In this document: in pieces, positions 50,760-60,632 of the stretch
How the letters are laid out: each line of letters begins with the position of its first letter
How positions within the stretch are numbered: position 1 is the stretch's first letter
Assembly (NCBI RefSeq): GCF_900103985.1
Contig: NZ_FNIE01000015.1
Span: 1 to 64,000, forward strand
Reading direction: 5' to 3'
Source of the DNA: Actinacidiphila guanduensis
GTDB lineage: Bacteria > Actinomycetota > Actinomycetes > Streptomycetales > Streptomycetaceae
DNA: 64,000 nt
Program-made: the position numbers and the translations under genes
The notes under the pieces: model-generated
Database searches by the model: none
What the model saw: the letters and a program-made list of their open reading frames with translations, nothing else
Told to the model about the DNA's origin: nothing

Positions 50760-52067
50760 TTACGGGGTCCCTTCGGGGAGGTCGCCGGGCCGGTCGCCGT
50801 GGCCGCCCGCCGGGCCCGGCGCCGCGCCCGCGGCGCGGTCGGCGAGCACGTCGGCCAGCACGCGGGCGGCCCGCAGTGCGTCGGAGTGTCGGGTGTAGAG
50901 CGGGGTGAAGCCGAAGCGCAGCACGTCGGGCTGCCGGAAGTCGCCGACGACCCCGCGCCCGATCAGCTCGCGCATCACCGTGCCGGCCCCCGCGCAGCGC
51001 AGCGAGACCTGGCTGCCGCGCTCGGCGTGGGCGGCGGGGGTCACGCAGGACAGCAGGCCGGCGGGCACCAGGGCGGCCACGCACTCCAGGAAGAAGTCCG
51101 TCAGGGCCAGGCTCTTGGCACGCACCTCGTGGACGGTGACGCCGTCCCAGGCGTCGAGTGCCGCGTCCAGGGCGAGCAGCGACAGGATCTCCGGGGTGCC
51201 CACGCGCCCGCGCGGGGCGCCTTCGGCGGCCACGTAGCGGGGGGCCATGCCGAAGGGGTCGGCGTGGGAGTTCCAGCCGGGCAGCGGCGAGTCGAAGCGC
51301 GGCTGGTGCTCGGCGCGCACGTAGAGGTACGCGGGCGAGCCCGGGCCACCGTTGAGGTACTTGTACGTGCAGCCGACCGCGAGGTCCACGCCGTCGGCGT
51401 CCAGGGCGACGGGCAGTGCCCCCGCGCTGTGGCACAGGTCCCACACGGCGAGGGCGCCTACCGCGCGCAGGGCGGCCGTGGTGCCCGGCAGGTCCTGCAG
51501 CCGCCCGGTGCAGTAGTCGACGTGGTTGACGAGGGCGGCGGCCGTGCGCGGGCCGGCCTCGGCGGCGATGGCGCCGGCGTCCACCGCGCGCAGGGTGCGG
51601 CCGGTCATACGGGCCGCGGACTCGGCGATGTAGCCGTCGGTGGGGAAGGTGGCGGCGTCGACCAGGATCTCGTCGCGGTCCGGCCCGGCCATGCGGACGG
51701 CGGCCACGAGCGCCTTGAAGACGTTGACGCTGGTGGAGTCGCCGACGACCACCTGGCCGGGTGCGGCGCCGACCAGCGGGGCAATCCGGTCGCCGATCCG
51801 CTCGGGCGCCGTCCACCAGCCGCTCTCCTCCCAGGAGCGGATGCGCAGTTCGCCCCACTGCCGGGTGACGGTGTCGGTGAGCCGGGGCAGCACCGCCGTG
51901 GGCAGGGCGCCCAGGGAGTTGCCGTCCAGGTAGACGGTGTCGTCGTCCAGGACGAAGCGGTCCCGGACGGCCGCGAGCGGGTCGGCGGCGTCGAGGGCGG
52001 CAGCACGCTCGGCGAGGGCGCGGTGGGGCGCCGGCTCCGTGCTGCGGGTCGTCAGCGGCTCAGACAT
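50760..52067 (-). CDS. kynU: Kynureninase
   Basis: A 435-aa fold-type I PLP enzyme cleaving kynurenine to anthranilate and alanine. VYLDGNSLGALP is the N-terminal substrate motif, VNHVDYCTGRLQDLPG and VWDLCHSAGALPVAL hold the PLP-contacting Asp and His, and LAVGCTYKYLNGGPGSPAYLYV (in parts) carries the Schiff-base lysine. The start overlaps the end of kynA by 8 bp. Confidence 0.95.
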   Translation of the reverse strand: MSEPLTTRSTEPAPHRALAERAAALDAADPLAAVRDRFVLDDDTVYLDGNSLGALPTAVLPRLTDTVTRQWGELRIRSWEESGWWTAPERIGDRIAPLVGAAPGQVVVGDSTSVNVFKALVAAVRMAGPDRDEILVDAATFPTDGYIAESAARMTGRTLRAVDAGAIAAEAGPRTAAALVNHVDYCTGRLQDLPGTTAALRAVGALAVWDLCHSAGALPVALDADGVDLAVGCTYKYLNGGPGSPAYLYVRAEHQPRFDSPLPGWNSHADPFGMAPRYVAAEGAPRGRVGTPEILSLLALDAALDAWDGVTVHEVRAKSLALTDFFLECVAALVPAGLLSCVTPAAHAERGSQVSLRCAGAGTVMRELIGRGVVGDFRQPDVLRFGFTPLYTRHSDALRAARVLADVLADRAAGAAPGPAGGHGDRPGDLPEGTP

Positions 52068-52896
52068 GGCTGCGGGCCGTCCAGAGTTCGGGGAAGACGA
52101 TCTTGGCTGCGCGCTTCTCCAGCCAGGCCACCCCCGCCGAGCCGCCGGTGCCGGGTTTCGCGCCCATCGCGCGGCGGGTGGCCACGAGGTGGTCGTTGCG
52201 CCAGCGCGAGACGAGTTCGGCGATGTCGGTGAGGAGTTCGCCCAGGCGGAGCGCCTCGGTGTCCTGGTCGGGGTCGGCGTAGACCGCCTGCCAGACCGCC
52301 TCGACCTGCGGGTGCGGCTCGTAGCGCAGGGCGGGGTCGCGCTGCAGTACCTCGGCGGGCACGGGGTGGCCGCGGCGGGCCAGCAGCCGCAGCACCTCGT
52401 CGTAGAGGCTGGGCTCGGTGAGCGCCTTCTCCAGTTCGGCGTGGGCGGCCGGGCTGCCGCGGTGCGGGACGAGCATGGACGCGGACTTGTCGCCGAGCAG
52501 GAACTCCAGCCGCCGGTACATCGCCGACTGGAAGCCGGAGCCCTCGCCGAGGGCCGCGCGGTAGGCGTTGAACTGGGCCGGGGTCAGGTGGGCGATCGGC
52601 TTCCAGGACGCGTTGAGCGACTCCAGTTGCGGCAGGCTGCGGCGCAGCGCGGCGGTGGCCGCGGGCAGGTCGTCCCTGCGCAGGGCGGCGGCCGCGGTGG
52701 TCCACTCGTGGACGAGCAGGGTGAACCACAGCTCCATGACCTGGGTGGTGACCAGGAAGGCCATCTCGCCGGGGTCGTCGGAGAGCGGATGCTGCAGGTG
52801 AGTGAGGACGGACGCCTGCACGTAGTCCTCGTAGGGTGTGGTGCCCTCGAACGCGAGGTTCGGGGTCGCCGCCTCGTCGGCCGAAGCATCGGACAT
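52060..52896 (-). CDS. kynA: Tryptophan 2,3-dioxygenase
   Basis: A 278-aa haem enzyme opening the indole ring of L-tryptophan to N-formylkynurenine. Family signatures include TPYEDYVQASVLTHLQHPLS, AFLVTTQVMELWFTLLVHEW and FQSAMYRRLEFLLG, with the C-terminal WRNDHLVATRRAMGAKPGTGGSAGV (in parts) that contains the haem-binding His and substrate loop. Slightly shorter than proteobacterial homologues. ATG 52896 has GGAGG about 7 bp upstream. It is the first gene of the kynurenine operon. Confidence 0.95.
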   Translation of the reverse strand: MSDASADEAATPNLAFEGTTPYEDYVQASVLTHLQHPLSDDPGEMAFLVTTQVMELWFTLLVHEWTTAAAALRRDDLPAATAALRRSLPQLESLNASWKPIAHLTPAQFNAYRAALGEGSGFQSAMYRRLEFLLGDKSASMLVPHRGSPAAHAELEKALTEPSLYDEVLRLLARRGHPVPAEVLQRDPALRYEPHPQVEAVWQAVYADPDQDTEALRLGELLTDIAELVSRWRNDHLVATRRAMGAKPGTGGSAGVAWLEKRAAKIVFPELWTARSHV

Positions 52897-53097
52897 GGTT
52901 CTACCTCCAGTGCCGGCCCGGGATCGCCGGGCCTGTGCCGAGATCATCTGCGGTGTGCGCGATTCCGGCAAGGCCCGCGGGATGCGGCTGGGGCAGAACG
53001 GGTGAGGGGCCGGGGCGAGGGCCCGGGGCGAGTGGTCGTACGGGCGCCCGGGGGCGGGCACGGCCGCCGTGTCCGGCCCCCGCACCGGCCCGTGGGC

Positions 53098-53511
53098 TCA
53101 GCCCAGGGTGTCCGCGGCGGTCGGGGAGCTGTCCCGCAGGAAGGTGGTGCAGCGCTCGTACTCGTCCTTCTCGCCGATGGCGTGGGCGGCGCGGCCGAGC
53201 GCGTGCAGGGCGCGCAGGAAGCCGCGGTTCGGCTCGTGCTCGAAGGGCACCGGGCCGTGGCCGCGCCAGCCCGCCCGGCGCAGGGCGTCCAGGCCGCGGT
53301 GGTAGCCGGTGCGCGCGTAGGCGTAGGACTCCACGACCCGGCCGCCCTCGAACGCCTCGTCGGCCAGCTGGGCCCAGGCCAGCGAGGAGGCCGGGTATTT
53401 CGCCGCGACCTCGGCGGGCGCGGCCCCGGCGGCGAGCAGCTCGCGCGGCTCCGGGTCGTCGGGCAGGTGGGTCGGGGCGGGACCCCCGAGCAGGTTCTCG
53501 TGAATGGCCAT
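53098..53511 (-). CDS. DUF3151 family protein
   Basis: A 137-aa soluble protein with NLLGGPAPTHLPDDPE at the N-terminus and the TPR-like core LAWAQLADEAFEGGRVVESYAYARTGYHRGLDALRRAGWRGHGPVPFEHEPNRGFLRALHALGRAAHAIGE (in parts). This is the actinobacterial DUF3151 family, typically encoded beside fba as here. Function unknown. The fba terminator lies between the two genes. Confidence 0.9.
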   Translation of the reverse strand: MAIHENLLGGPAPTHLPDDPEPRELLAAGAAPAEVAAKYPASSLAWAQLADEAFEGGRVVESYAYARTGYHRGLDALRRAGWRGHGPVPFEHEPNRGFLRALHALGRAAHAIGEKDEYERCTTFLRDSSPTAADTLG

Positions 53512-53535
53512 GGCTTCAGTCTGCCCGAACGGCCA

Positions 53536-53561
53536 GGGCCCCCGGCAGTTGCCAGGGGCCC
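53536..53561 (-). terminator. Hairpin terminator downstream of fba
   Basis: GGGCCCC-C-GGCA-GT-TGCC-A-GGGGCCC forms a 7+4-bp stem with one mismatch, about 90 bp past the leftward fba stop and just upstream of the DUF3151 start. Confidence 0.65.
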
Positions 53562-53653
53562 CGATTCACGGCTGTGGCGCACCGCGCCGGTGCGCGGCAC
53601 GGGTCGCGGCGCGGTGTGTGCGGGCGGGCCGGAGGAGTTCCGGCGCCGCGGGC

Positions 53654-54676
<1,023 letters not shown>

Positions 54677-54793
54677 CGTTTCCGCTCCTTGACTGTGCGG
54701 GTGGTACTGCCGATGTGCGTGGCGACGTCATCGTCGCCCTTATCTTCCCAGACTCGAACGGATACACCACCTCCGTCCACTACGGCATGCGGC

Positions 54794-54830
54794 GGCCCCG
54801 GGAGGGTGTCACGGGGACCCTCCCGGGGCC
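54794..54830 (-). terminator. Rho-independent-type terminator downstream of pyrE
   Basis: GGCCCCGGGAGGGT (54794-54807) and ACCCTCCCGGGGCC (54817-54830) form a perfect 14-bp stem with a 9-base loop, about 60 bp past the leftward pyrE stop. Confidence 0.85.
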
Positions 54831-54888
54831 GAGAAAAGGCAGATCGCCGGCCGATGCACGCCGGTGCGGGGCAGCCGGCCGGTTGCCG

Positions 54889-55428
54889 TCAGACGAGGCC
54901 GAGGTCCGCCAGCGAGTACGCCGCGAGGTAGGGCAGACCGGCCTCGGCGATGGCGGCCGCGGCGCCGCGGTCGACGATCACCGCGACGGCGACGACCTCG
55001 CCGCCGGCCTCGCGGACCGCCTCCACCGCGGTCAGCGGGGAACCGCCGGTGGTCGAGGTGTCCTCCACGACCAGCACCCGGCGGCCCTTGACCTCGGTGC
55101 CCTCGATCCGGCGTTGCAGCCCGTGGGTCTTGGTGGCCTTGCGGACCACGAAGGCGTCCAGCCGGCGGCCGCGGGCGGCGGCCGCGTGCAGCATCGCGCC
55201 GGCCACCGGGTCCGCGCCCAGGGTGAGGCCGCCGACGGCGTCGAAGTCCAGGTCGGCGGTGAGGTCGAGCATCACCTGCCCGGCCAGCGGCGCGGCCTCG
55301 CCGTCGAGCGTGATCCGGCGCAGGTCGACGTAGAAGTCGGCTTCGAGACCCGAGGAGAGGGTCACCTTGCCGTGCACGACGGCCTTGTCCTTGATCTGCT
55401 GCAGCAGGGCGGTGCGTACGTCGCTCAT
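54889..55428 (-). CDS. pyrE: Orotate phosphoribosyltransferase
   Basis: A 179-aa PRTase of pyrimidine synthesis (orotate plus PRPP to OMP). ADFYVDLRRITLDGEAAPL is the N-terminal hood, FDAVGGLTLGADPVAGAM the pyrophosphate loop, and RVLVVEDTSTTGGSPLTAVEA the PRPP-binding motif. It is shorter than the E. coli enzyme but typical for actinobacteria. It lies between fba and an epimerase gene on the same strand. Confidence 0.95.
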   Translation of the reverse strand: MSDVRTALLQQIKDKAVVHGKVTLSSGLEADFYVDLRRITLDGEAAPLAGQVMLDLTADLDFDAVGGLTLGADPVAGAMLHAAAARGRRLDAFVVRKATKTHGLQRRIEGTEVKGRRVLVVEDTSTTGGSPLTAVEAVREAGGEVVAVAVIVDRGAAAAIAEAGLPYLAAYSLADLGLV

Positions 55429-55516
55429 ACGGATGAGATTAGCCGAGCCGGGAGCAGGGGTAGATCACCAGCAGAGGGGACGGAAGGGCGGAAAGAGGCG
55501 CCGGGCGCGCGGCGGC

Positions 55517-56314
55517 TCAGCCGACCTTCTGCCAGCTCCACACCGTGCTGATCTCCAGCGGTTCGATCGGGGTGACCAGGCGGGGCAGCGTGTTCAGGCC
55601 GTTGGGCGGGCCCGACTGCGGCTCCACGCACACCGCTTCGGGCTGCTCGGTGTAGACGACGACCCACTGGCTCGGACTGGTGACCCGCACCGTCATCTCC
55701 CCGGGCCAGTTCAGGGCGACGTCGACACCGTCGGGCATGCCGAAGCAGTCGTCCCAGGGTCCCGGCTTCGGGTCGATACGGTTGCCGTCGGGCAGGTGGT
55801 TCTCGCCACGCTCCTCCTGCCAGGCGGCAGTGAAGGCCAGCTCGACGTCCTGCCCGCCCTGCCCCAGGTTCCGGCGCCACCAGGGGTGCCAGCCCGCCTG
55901 GGCGGGGAAGGAGTCGCCGCGCGCCTCGACGCTCAGGTGCAGCGTCACCGAGTGCGGGGCGAGTTCCACGGTGTGGGTGACCCGGCCGGGGTAGGGCCAC
56001 GGGTCGGCGAGGTCGTAGTAGAAGGCGGCCGACGTCCCGGTCGCCGGGCTCGCCGGCTGCCAGACGGAGTGGCGGCCGGTGCCGTGGATGGCGTGCGGCG
56101 GCGCGTCCACGGGGAGCTGGTGCGTCACCCCGCCGTTGCGGAACCGGCCGTTCTCCGTGCGGCCGCACCAGGGCACCATCACGAAGGCGCCGAACTTGTC
56201 GCCCTGCCGCAGCAGTTCGGTCCCGCCCACCTTCAGCGAGGCGATCCGGCAGCCCTGGTCCGGCCGAAGGGTCAGTTCGGCGTCGCCCGCCGTCAGCTTC
56301 GTCTCGTTCTCCAC
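55517..56314 (-). CDS. Aldose 1-epimerase family protein
   Basis: A 265-aa galactose-mutarotase-like protein. FVMVPWCGRTENGRFRNGG, HAIHGTGRHSVW (His of the active site region) and SFPAQAGWHPWWRRNLG (second His) are present, with Glu in VCVEPQSGPPNGLN as the catalytic base region. It would interconvert anomers of hexoses or hexose-6-phosphates. The GTG at 56314 has no Shine-Dalgarno; TAGGCT (56322-56327) 7 bp upstream suggests a leaderless transcript. Longer frames upstream are repeat-derived. Confidence 0.92.
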   Translation of the reverse strand: MENETKLTAGDAELTLRPDQGCRIASLKVGGTELLRQGDKFGAFVMVPWCGRTENGRFRNGGVTHQLPVDAPPHAIHGTGRHSVWQPASPATGTSAAFYYDLADPWPYPGRVTHTVELAPHSVTLHLSVEARGDSFPAQAGWHPWWRRNLGQGGQDVELAFTAAWQEERGENHLPDGNRIDPKPGPWDDCFGMPDGVDVALNWPGEMTVRVTSPSQWVVVYTEQPEAVCVEPQSGPPNGLNTLPRLVTPIEPLEISTVWSWQKVG

Positions 56315-56710
56315 AGAAAGGAGCCTATCGGGAGTTCCCGTCAAGCCACTTGACGCCCACGTTGCGAGGGCGTAGCGCGTCGCGGAGAGGCGCGCTCCGC
56401 GCGGGTGCGGAATGGGCGCCGCCCGGGCGCGGGTTTGCGTCGCCGGGTGGGTCCGGTCGCACCACGCGACGCGCGCCCTCCGCGGGCACGGGGTGGGCAC
56501 CCGCGCGGGCGCGGGCGTGCGTCGCCGGGTGAGTCCGGCTGCGCGCGGACCTCGACCCACGCGCCCGGAAGCCGCGCGAGCGCACCGCTGCGGGCTGCGG
56601 CGGACGTGGGTCGGTGGTGCGCGGCCTAACGGTCCCCCTGGGCGCTCACGGTCGCCGACCGCCGGGGTGCGGGCGGTGCTGGGGCCGTAGACGGCAGGGG
56701 CGTGGCGGGG
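56315..56710. repeat. Repeat-bearing intergenic region
   Basis: About 400 bp, extremely GC-rich, no gene. Two copies of a 33-bp unit sharing TGCGTCGCCGGGTG and GTCCGG lie at 56424-56456 and 56506-56538, offset 82 bp; each begins CGGGCGCGGG. The TAGGCT element of the epimerase gene is at its left end. Confidence 0.6.
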
Positions 56711-57814
56711 CTATCGGCGGCGGCGGAGGACTCGGCCCACGACGACGGCTGAGGCGAGCAGGGCCGCTGCCGCGGGGGCGGCCCAGCGGAGGGTGGCCAC
56801 GGCGGAGGAGGCGTCGGGGGCAGGGGCCGGGGCGTAGCGGCCGCGCGGGGGCGCGTGGTCCACTTCCTCGGCGCTGCGCCCGATCATGGTGCGGCGTGCG
56901 TGGGCGGCTTCGGCGGGCGGTACGAGGTCGTCGAGGGCGGCGGCGCTCTCGGGGACCTCCAGCTCGACCTCGACGAGTTCGAAGTCCTCCAGGTCCTCGG
57001 AGGGTTCGCCGAGGTCGTCCACGACGTCGGGTTCCTCGACGGCGTCGGGATCTTCGGCGGGACTGTCGCCGGGGCGGTTGTCGGTGCCGTCGTCGGTGCT
57101 GCCGGCCATGGGCCCGGCGGTTGCGGGCTCGGGCCCGCTCCCGGGCTCGGCGGCTGATTCGGCGGGGTCCTCGACGGGAGGCGCGGCCTCGTCCGGTGCG
57201 GCTCCGGGCTCGGTGGGGAGCGTGGCCTCGTCCGGTGCGGGCGTTCCGGGCTCGCCCTGCTCGGGCACGGTCCCCCCACGGGCCGGCTCGTCGGCCGACG
57301 CGTCCGTCTGGCCGGGCTCCTCCGCAGGGGCCGCGGCGCCGGCAGAGGCCGCGTCGGCGGGCGGCTCCGTACGGTCGACCTGCTCGGCGAGCCCCGCGGT
57401 GAAACGGTCGAGCAGCCGCCGCACCGCGGCCTCCACCACCGCCGGGTCGTACGAGGCGAGCCGTCCCGTCACCTCGGCGGTGCCCTCGTACGTGACGGCC
57501 GTCCCCGATTCGGGCTGCTCGGTGTCGGCGAGCGTGATGCGGGCGTTCACGGCGACCATCCCGTCGCCCCGGACCTCCGTACCGCGGGCGACCAGGCCGA
57601 AGGGGGAGCTGTCGCCCTCCACGGCGAAGTGGCCGCGGTAGGTGACGGTCGAGCCCGCGACCCGCAGCCGCAGCCGCCCCTGCGCGGTGGGCGCGGTCTG
57701 CGCCGTCCCGGGGTCCGGCTGCCACCCGGGCAGCGCGGCGGCCACCGCGGCTGGGGTGCGAAGGGAGCCCGCCAGCCGGGCGGAGGGGGCCGGAACGAAC
57801 GACTCGTGCTCCAT
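56711..57814 (-). CDS. CoxG/SRPBCC domain membrane-tethered protein
   Basis: A 367-aa protein. Residues 1-145 are an SRPBCC/CoxG fold (MEHESFVPAPSARLAGSLRT, GRLRLRVAGSTVTYRGHF, then TGRLASYDPAVVEAAVRRLLDRFTAGL). About 150-330 are acidic and Pro/Ala-rich. The C-terminus has one membrane helix (AAPAAAALLASAVVVGRVL) followed by RRRR, so the lipid-binding-like domain would face the cytoplasm on a long tether. CoxG relatives bind hydrophobic ligands. ATG 57814 has TAGGCT (57822-57827) 7 bp upstream and no Shine-Dalgarno. No carbon monoxide dehydrogenase genes are near. Confidence 0.85.
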   Translation of the reverse strand: MEHESFVPAPSARLAGSLRTPAAVAAALPGWQPDPGTAQTAPTAQGRLRLRVAGSTVTYRGHFAVEGDSSPFGLVARGTEVRGDGMVAVNARITLADTEQPESGTAVTYEGTAEVTGRLASYDPAVVEAAVRRLLDRFTAGLAEQVDRTEPPADAASAGAAAPAEEPGQTDASADEPARGGTVPEQGEPGTPAPDEATLPTEPGAAPDEAAPPVEDPAESAAEPGSGPEPATAGPMAGSTDDGTDNRPGDSPAEDPDAVEEPDVVDDLGEPSEDLEDFELVEVELEVPESAAALDDLVPPAEAAHARRTMIGRSAEEVDHAPPRGRYAPAPAPDASSAVATLRWAAPAAAALLASAVVVGRVLRRRR

Positions 57815-57990
57815 GCGGCGGAGCCTACCCAGGACCGCGGGCACCTGGCGTGTCCCGGCACCGCCTTTTTCGCACGGCGGGGCGCCTGGTGCGCGGGCGT
57901 GGGGTGCGTGTCCTCGCTGCTGGCGGACCCTCTCGGGCTGTACGCCAGCAGACTGGTGTCGGGGGTCGGTGGGGGTGCGGGGTGGGATAC

Positions 57991-58070
57991 GTTCGGTGTT
58001 CGTCCGTGCTCGTCCGTGCTCGTCCGTGCTCGTCCGCGTTGATCCGAGTTGGTCCGACTCCTTCCGGAAC
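57991..58070. repeat. 10-bp phased tandem repeat upstream of lipoprotein gene
   Basis: Eight consecutive 10-bp units with the pattern NN-TCCG-NNNN. Three are identical (CGTCCGTGCT, 58001-58030); the flanking ones are degenerate (GTTCGGTGTT, CGTCCGCGTT, GATCCGAGTT, GGTCCGACTC, CTTCCGGAAC). The array ends 10 bp before the lipoprotein ATG. Confidence 0.8.
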
Positions 58071-58080
58071 GGGGTCCCTC

Positions 58081-58542
58081 ATGAAGCGGCTCGCCCGCGC
58101 CGCCGCGCCGGCCTTCCTCGCCCTCGCCGCCCTGCTCCCCCTGGCCGGCTGCACGGCGTCCCCCACCCGCCCCCCGACCCCATCGCCGCACCCCCGCACG
58201 CAGTCCCAGCTCCGCGAAGAGGCCGAGTCCAAGCTCACGCACTCCCCCACCCGAGCCCTCCACTGGACGGGGCCGGTCCAGGGCCCGAGCATGCTCCCGA
58301 CCACGAAGCTCGCCGTCCAAAAGGGCAAGCCCTACGTGATCGAAGCGGCCTGCGCGGGTTCGGGAACCTTCGAGTTCTCCTGGAAATCGCGGAGCACGCA
58401 CTCGGGTACGCCTCACGTCACCTGCGGCGGCACTGCACTGCGGTACCCGTTCGTCGGCGGGGATCTGCTGTCGTTCACCTTCGAGACCTGGAAGCCGGCA
58501 GCGGGGGTCCTCACCTGGCAGGTCGTTCCCGGGGATGCGTGA
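58081..58542 (+). CDS. Putative lipoprotein
   Basis: A 153-aa protein with a lipoprotein signal (MKRLARAAAPAFLALAALLP, then LAGC lipobox, Cys at about residue 24), a Pro/Thr/Ser-rich stalk and a compact beta-rich domain containing two further cysteines (EAACAGSGTFEFSW and HVTCGG) that may form a disulfide. No family is recognised. It converges on the 691-aa protein gene with only 5 bp between stops. No clear Shine-Dalgarno. Confidence 0.82.
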   Translation: MKRLARAAAPAFLALAALLPLAGCTASPTRPPTPSPHPRTQSQLREEAESKLTHSPTRALHWTGPVQGPSMLPTTKLAVQKGKPYVIEAACAGSGTFEFSWKSRSTHSGTPHVTCGGTALRYPFVGGDLLSFTFETWKPAAGVLTWQVVPGDA

Positions 58543-58547
58543 GAGCG

Positions 58548-60623
58548 CTACCCCTGGCCGAGAACCTGCAGGTACACGCGGTCGTCGCCGAGTTTGGCGG
58601 CGACCGCGGGGTCCTGCAACCACCGTGTGTACGCGTCCTGCTGCGGCGGTGTCATACGCGTCGGGTCGACCTGCCCGCCGTTCCTCCGGACCGCGGCCAC
58701 GAAGTCGTCCTTCGGCCCCGTGATGTACCGAGGGCCCTCCGAACCACGCGGAGCGTATGGGTTTCCGGAGTACGTCGAGCCGTCCGCGGCTTCACCCGGA
58801 ACCCTGAAGGTCACCTTGCCGATGCTGGCGAAGTCCTGCTGGATGTACTCGGCAACCCTGGTGGCAAAGGCGGATCGCCACGTGGTTTCGAGTCGGGTGT
58901 TCTTCAACCCCCTGATCCCGTCCACCAGTTCCTTCGGGGCACGGTCCACCGGAACCTGGACGTACTGGCCCACCCATTGCGCCAGCAGGTCAGCCGCATA
59001 TTCCTGACCCTTCTCCCGCCCCAGCTCCGATGCCCCCTCCCTCCCGCCTGTGGCGAAGGCCACCGCCGCGAGAACCAGCCCCTTGCGGAAATTGGTCATG
59101 CTGTCTGCCCACGCCTGCGCCCCGTCGCCCATTTGCTTCTGGGCCGCACTGAACGCATCGCTGTAGAAGTTGTCGCTGAGACCCATCTGGAAGCTCATGA
59201 AGTCGACGGACTCGTTGTTACTGCGCTGCGCTGACGAGATGCGGGCGGACAGTTTGTTGGCGTATGTCTCGAAGAGTGCGCTCATGCTCGCGGCGGCCTG
59301 GGGGCTGCGGATCGCTGCTCGCATGAAGCGGCTCCAGGCGGCGGGGTGGAGTTCGAGGCCGGGGCGGGTGGGGTTCTGGGTGCGGGCGAAGGCCGTGGGG
59401 GACCAGGTGCGGGCCGGCCAGAAGGCGTCCTGCGCGGGGGAGGTGATCGCGTACTGGAGGTCGTCCCAGTGCTGGGCGAGGATCTCGGAGTAGAGCAGCG
59501 AGACCTGCGGTAGGGGGCGGGCGGCGGCAGCCGTGGGCGCGGCCGTCGTCGTGACGAGCCAGGCCGTGTTGCGGTCGGAGAGCGCGGGATCGGTGGCGCG
59601 CAGGGTGACCGTCGCCGCGGTGAGGGCAGCGACAAACGCGGAGGTGCGCTCCGGCGTGGTGTTGCCGCCGCCGGGGTGCAGGCCGTCGGCGACGATGTCG
59701 GGCCGCAGGGCGACGAAGGCCCCGGCCGCCGCGGGGCTGCGGGCGAGCGCGGTCCACAGTTGGGCGTAGTGGTCGCCCTCCCAGGGCCCGGCCCCGGGTG
59801 AGCCGGACATGCGGGCGGCGGTGTCGTGGGTGGCGCCGGGGGTGAAGACGCGGTCGGCGAGGGCGACGAGGAACCGCGGGTCGTACGTGCCGCTGTCGAC
59901 GAAGGGCAGCAGCAGGTCGGGGCGGAACCCCTGGCCGGGATGGTCGAAGCGGTCCAGCCAGTTGGTCCAGAAGGCGTGTTGGGCGCGCGGCGCGGAGGTG
60001 TCAGCGGCGACGCGGGTGTAGGCGGCGAAGGTGCGGCTCACGAGGTCGCGGTCGTAGGCGAGTTGGTCGGGGTGGGCAAGGTAGCGGTCGTCGTAGGGGT
60101 TCGCGGCCATGGCGGCGGAGAGTTGGGACAGGCGGCGCGGGCCGAGCGAGGCGTAGAAGGCGGCGAGGAAGTCCCCGTCACGGCAGTTGGCGGCGAGAGC
60201 GGCGAACAGAGCTTCCGGAACGGCGCCGTTGCGCTCGGCGAGTGAGCGGCCGAAGCGGGTGGCCAGCGCGGTGCCGTCCGCCGCCGCCTCGGCCGAGCTG
60301 CCGGGAGCGCCGTCGGGCAGCGGTACCAGCGAGTAGTACGGCACGAACTCGCCGGTGGCCGCCGCGAGGTGCTGGCGCCGCCGCAGCATGGGGAGTTGGC
60401 CGCCGGCCCACGCGGAGATCGCGAGCAGGCGGTCGAGCGGGGCGGTGTCGATGCGGCAGTGGGCGAAACGGGCCCGCAGGCGGGCGGCGCTGTCGTGCAG
60501 GCGGCGGGCGTCGCGTTCGAGGGCGCCGATGGTCAGGGGCAGCCGTTCGGGGTCGATGCCCGAGAACGTCCCGCCCCCGTGAGGCAGTTGGGCCGGCGCC
60601 GCGGGGCTCGTCGAGGATGGCAC
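58548..60623 (-). CDS. Large DUF6571-like protein linked to a WXG100-like gene
   Basis: A 691-aa, largely helical protein with no signal peptide. Residues 25-85 form a helical hairpin (ERLPLTIGALERDARRLHDSAARLRARF, read in parts). Later parts contain AALAANCRDGDFLAAFYASLGPRRLSQL and NPYDDRYLAHPDQLAYDRDLVSRTFA, which resemble the long proteins I know as DUF6571, often encoded next to WXG100 genes in Streptomyces. The C-terminus ends in a Gln/Asp/Arg-rich 60-residue part without a recognised toxin motif. The GTG start (60623) has AGGAG 7 bp upstream that overlaps the stop of the WXG100-like gene. A secretion substrate is inferred, not shown. Confidence 0.72.
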   Translation of the reverse strand: MPSSTSPAAPAQLPHGGGTFSGIDPERLPLTIGALERDARRLHDSAARLRARFAHCRIDTAPLDRLLAISAWAGGQLPMLRRRQHLAAATGEFVPYYSLVPLPDGAPGSSAEAAADGTALATRFGRSLAERNGAVPEALFAALAANCRDGDFLAAFYASLGPRRLSQLSAAMAANPYDDRYLAHPDQLAYDRDLVSRTFAAYTRVAADTSAPRAQHAFWTNWLDRFDHPGQGFRPDLLLPFVDSGTYDPRFLVALADRVFTPGATHDTAARMSGSPGAGPWEGDHYAQLWTALARSPAAAGAFVALRPDIVADGLHPGGGNTTPERTSAFVAALTAATVTLRATDPALSDRNTAWLVTTTAAPTAAAARPLPQVSLLYSEILAQHWDDLQYAITSPAQDAFWPARTWSPTAFARTQNPTRPGLELHPAAWSRFMRAAIRSPQAAASMSALFETYANKLSARISSAQRSNNESVDFMSFQMGLSDNFYSDAFSAAQKQMGDGAQAWADSMTNFRKGLVLAAVAFATGGREGASELGREKGQEYAADLLAQWVGQYVQVPVDRAPKELVDGIRGLKNTRLETTWRSAFATRVAEYIQQDFASIGKVTFRVPGEAADGSTYSGNPYAPRGSEGPRYITGPKDDFVAAVRRNGGQVDPTRMTPPQQDAYTRWLQDPAVAAKLGDDRVYLQVLGQG

Positions 60624-60632
60624 CCGCGACTC

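Noticed and set aside
57991..58070. CRISPR array
   Set aside because: The 10-bp units are contiguous without spacers. None of the tandem arrays in the window has the repeat-spacer structure, and no cas gene is present.
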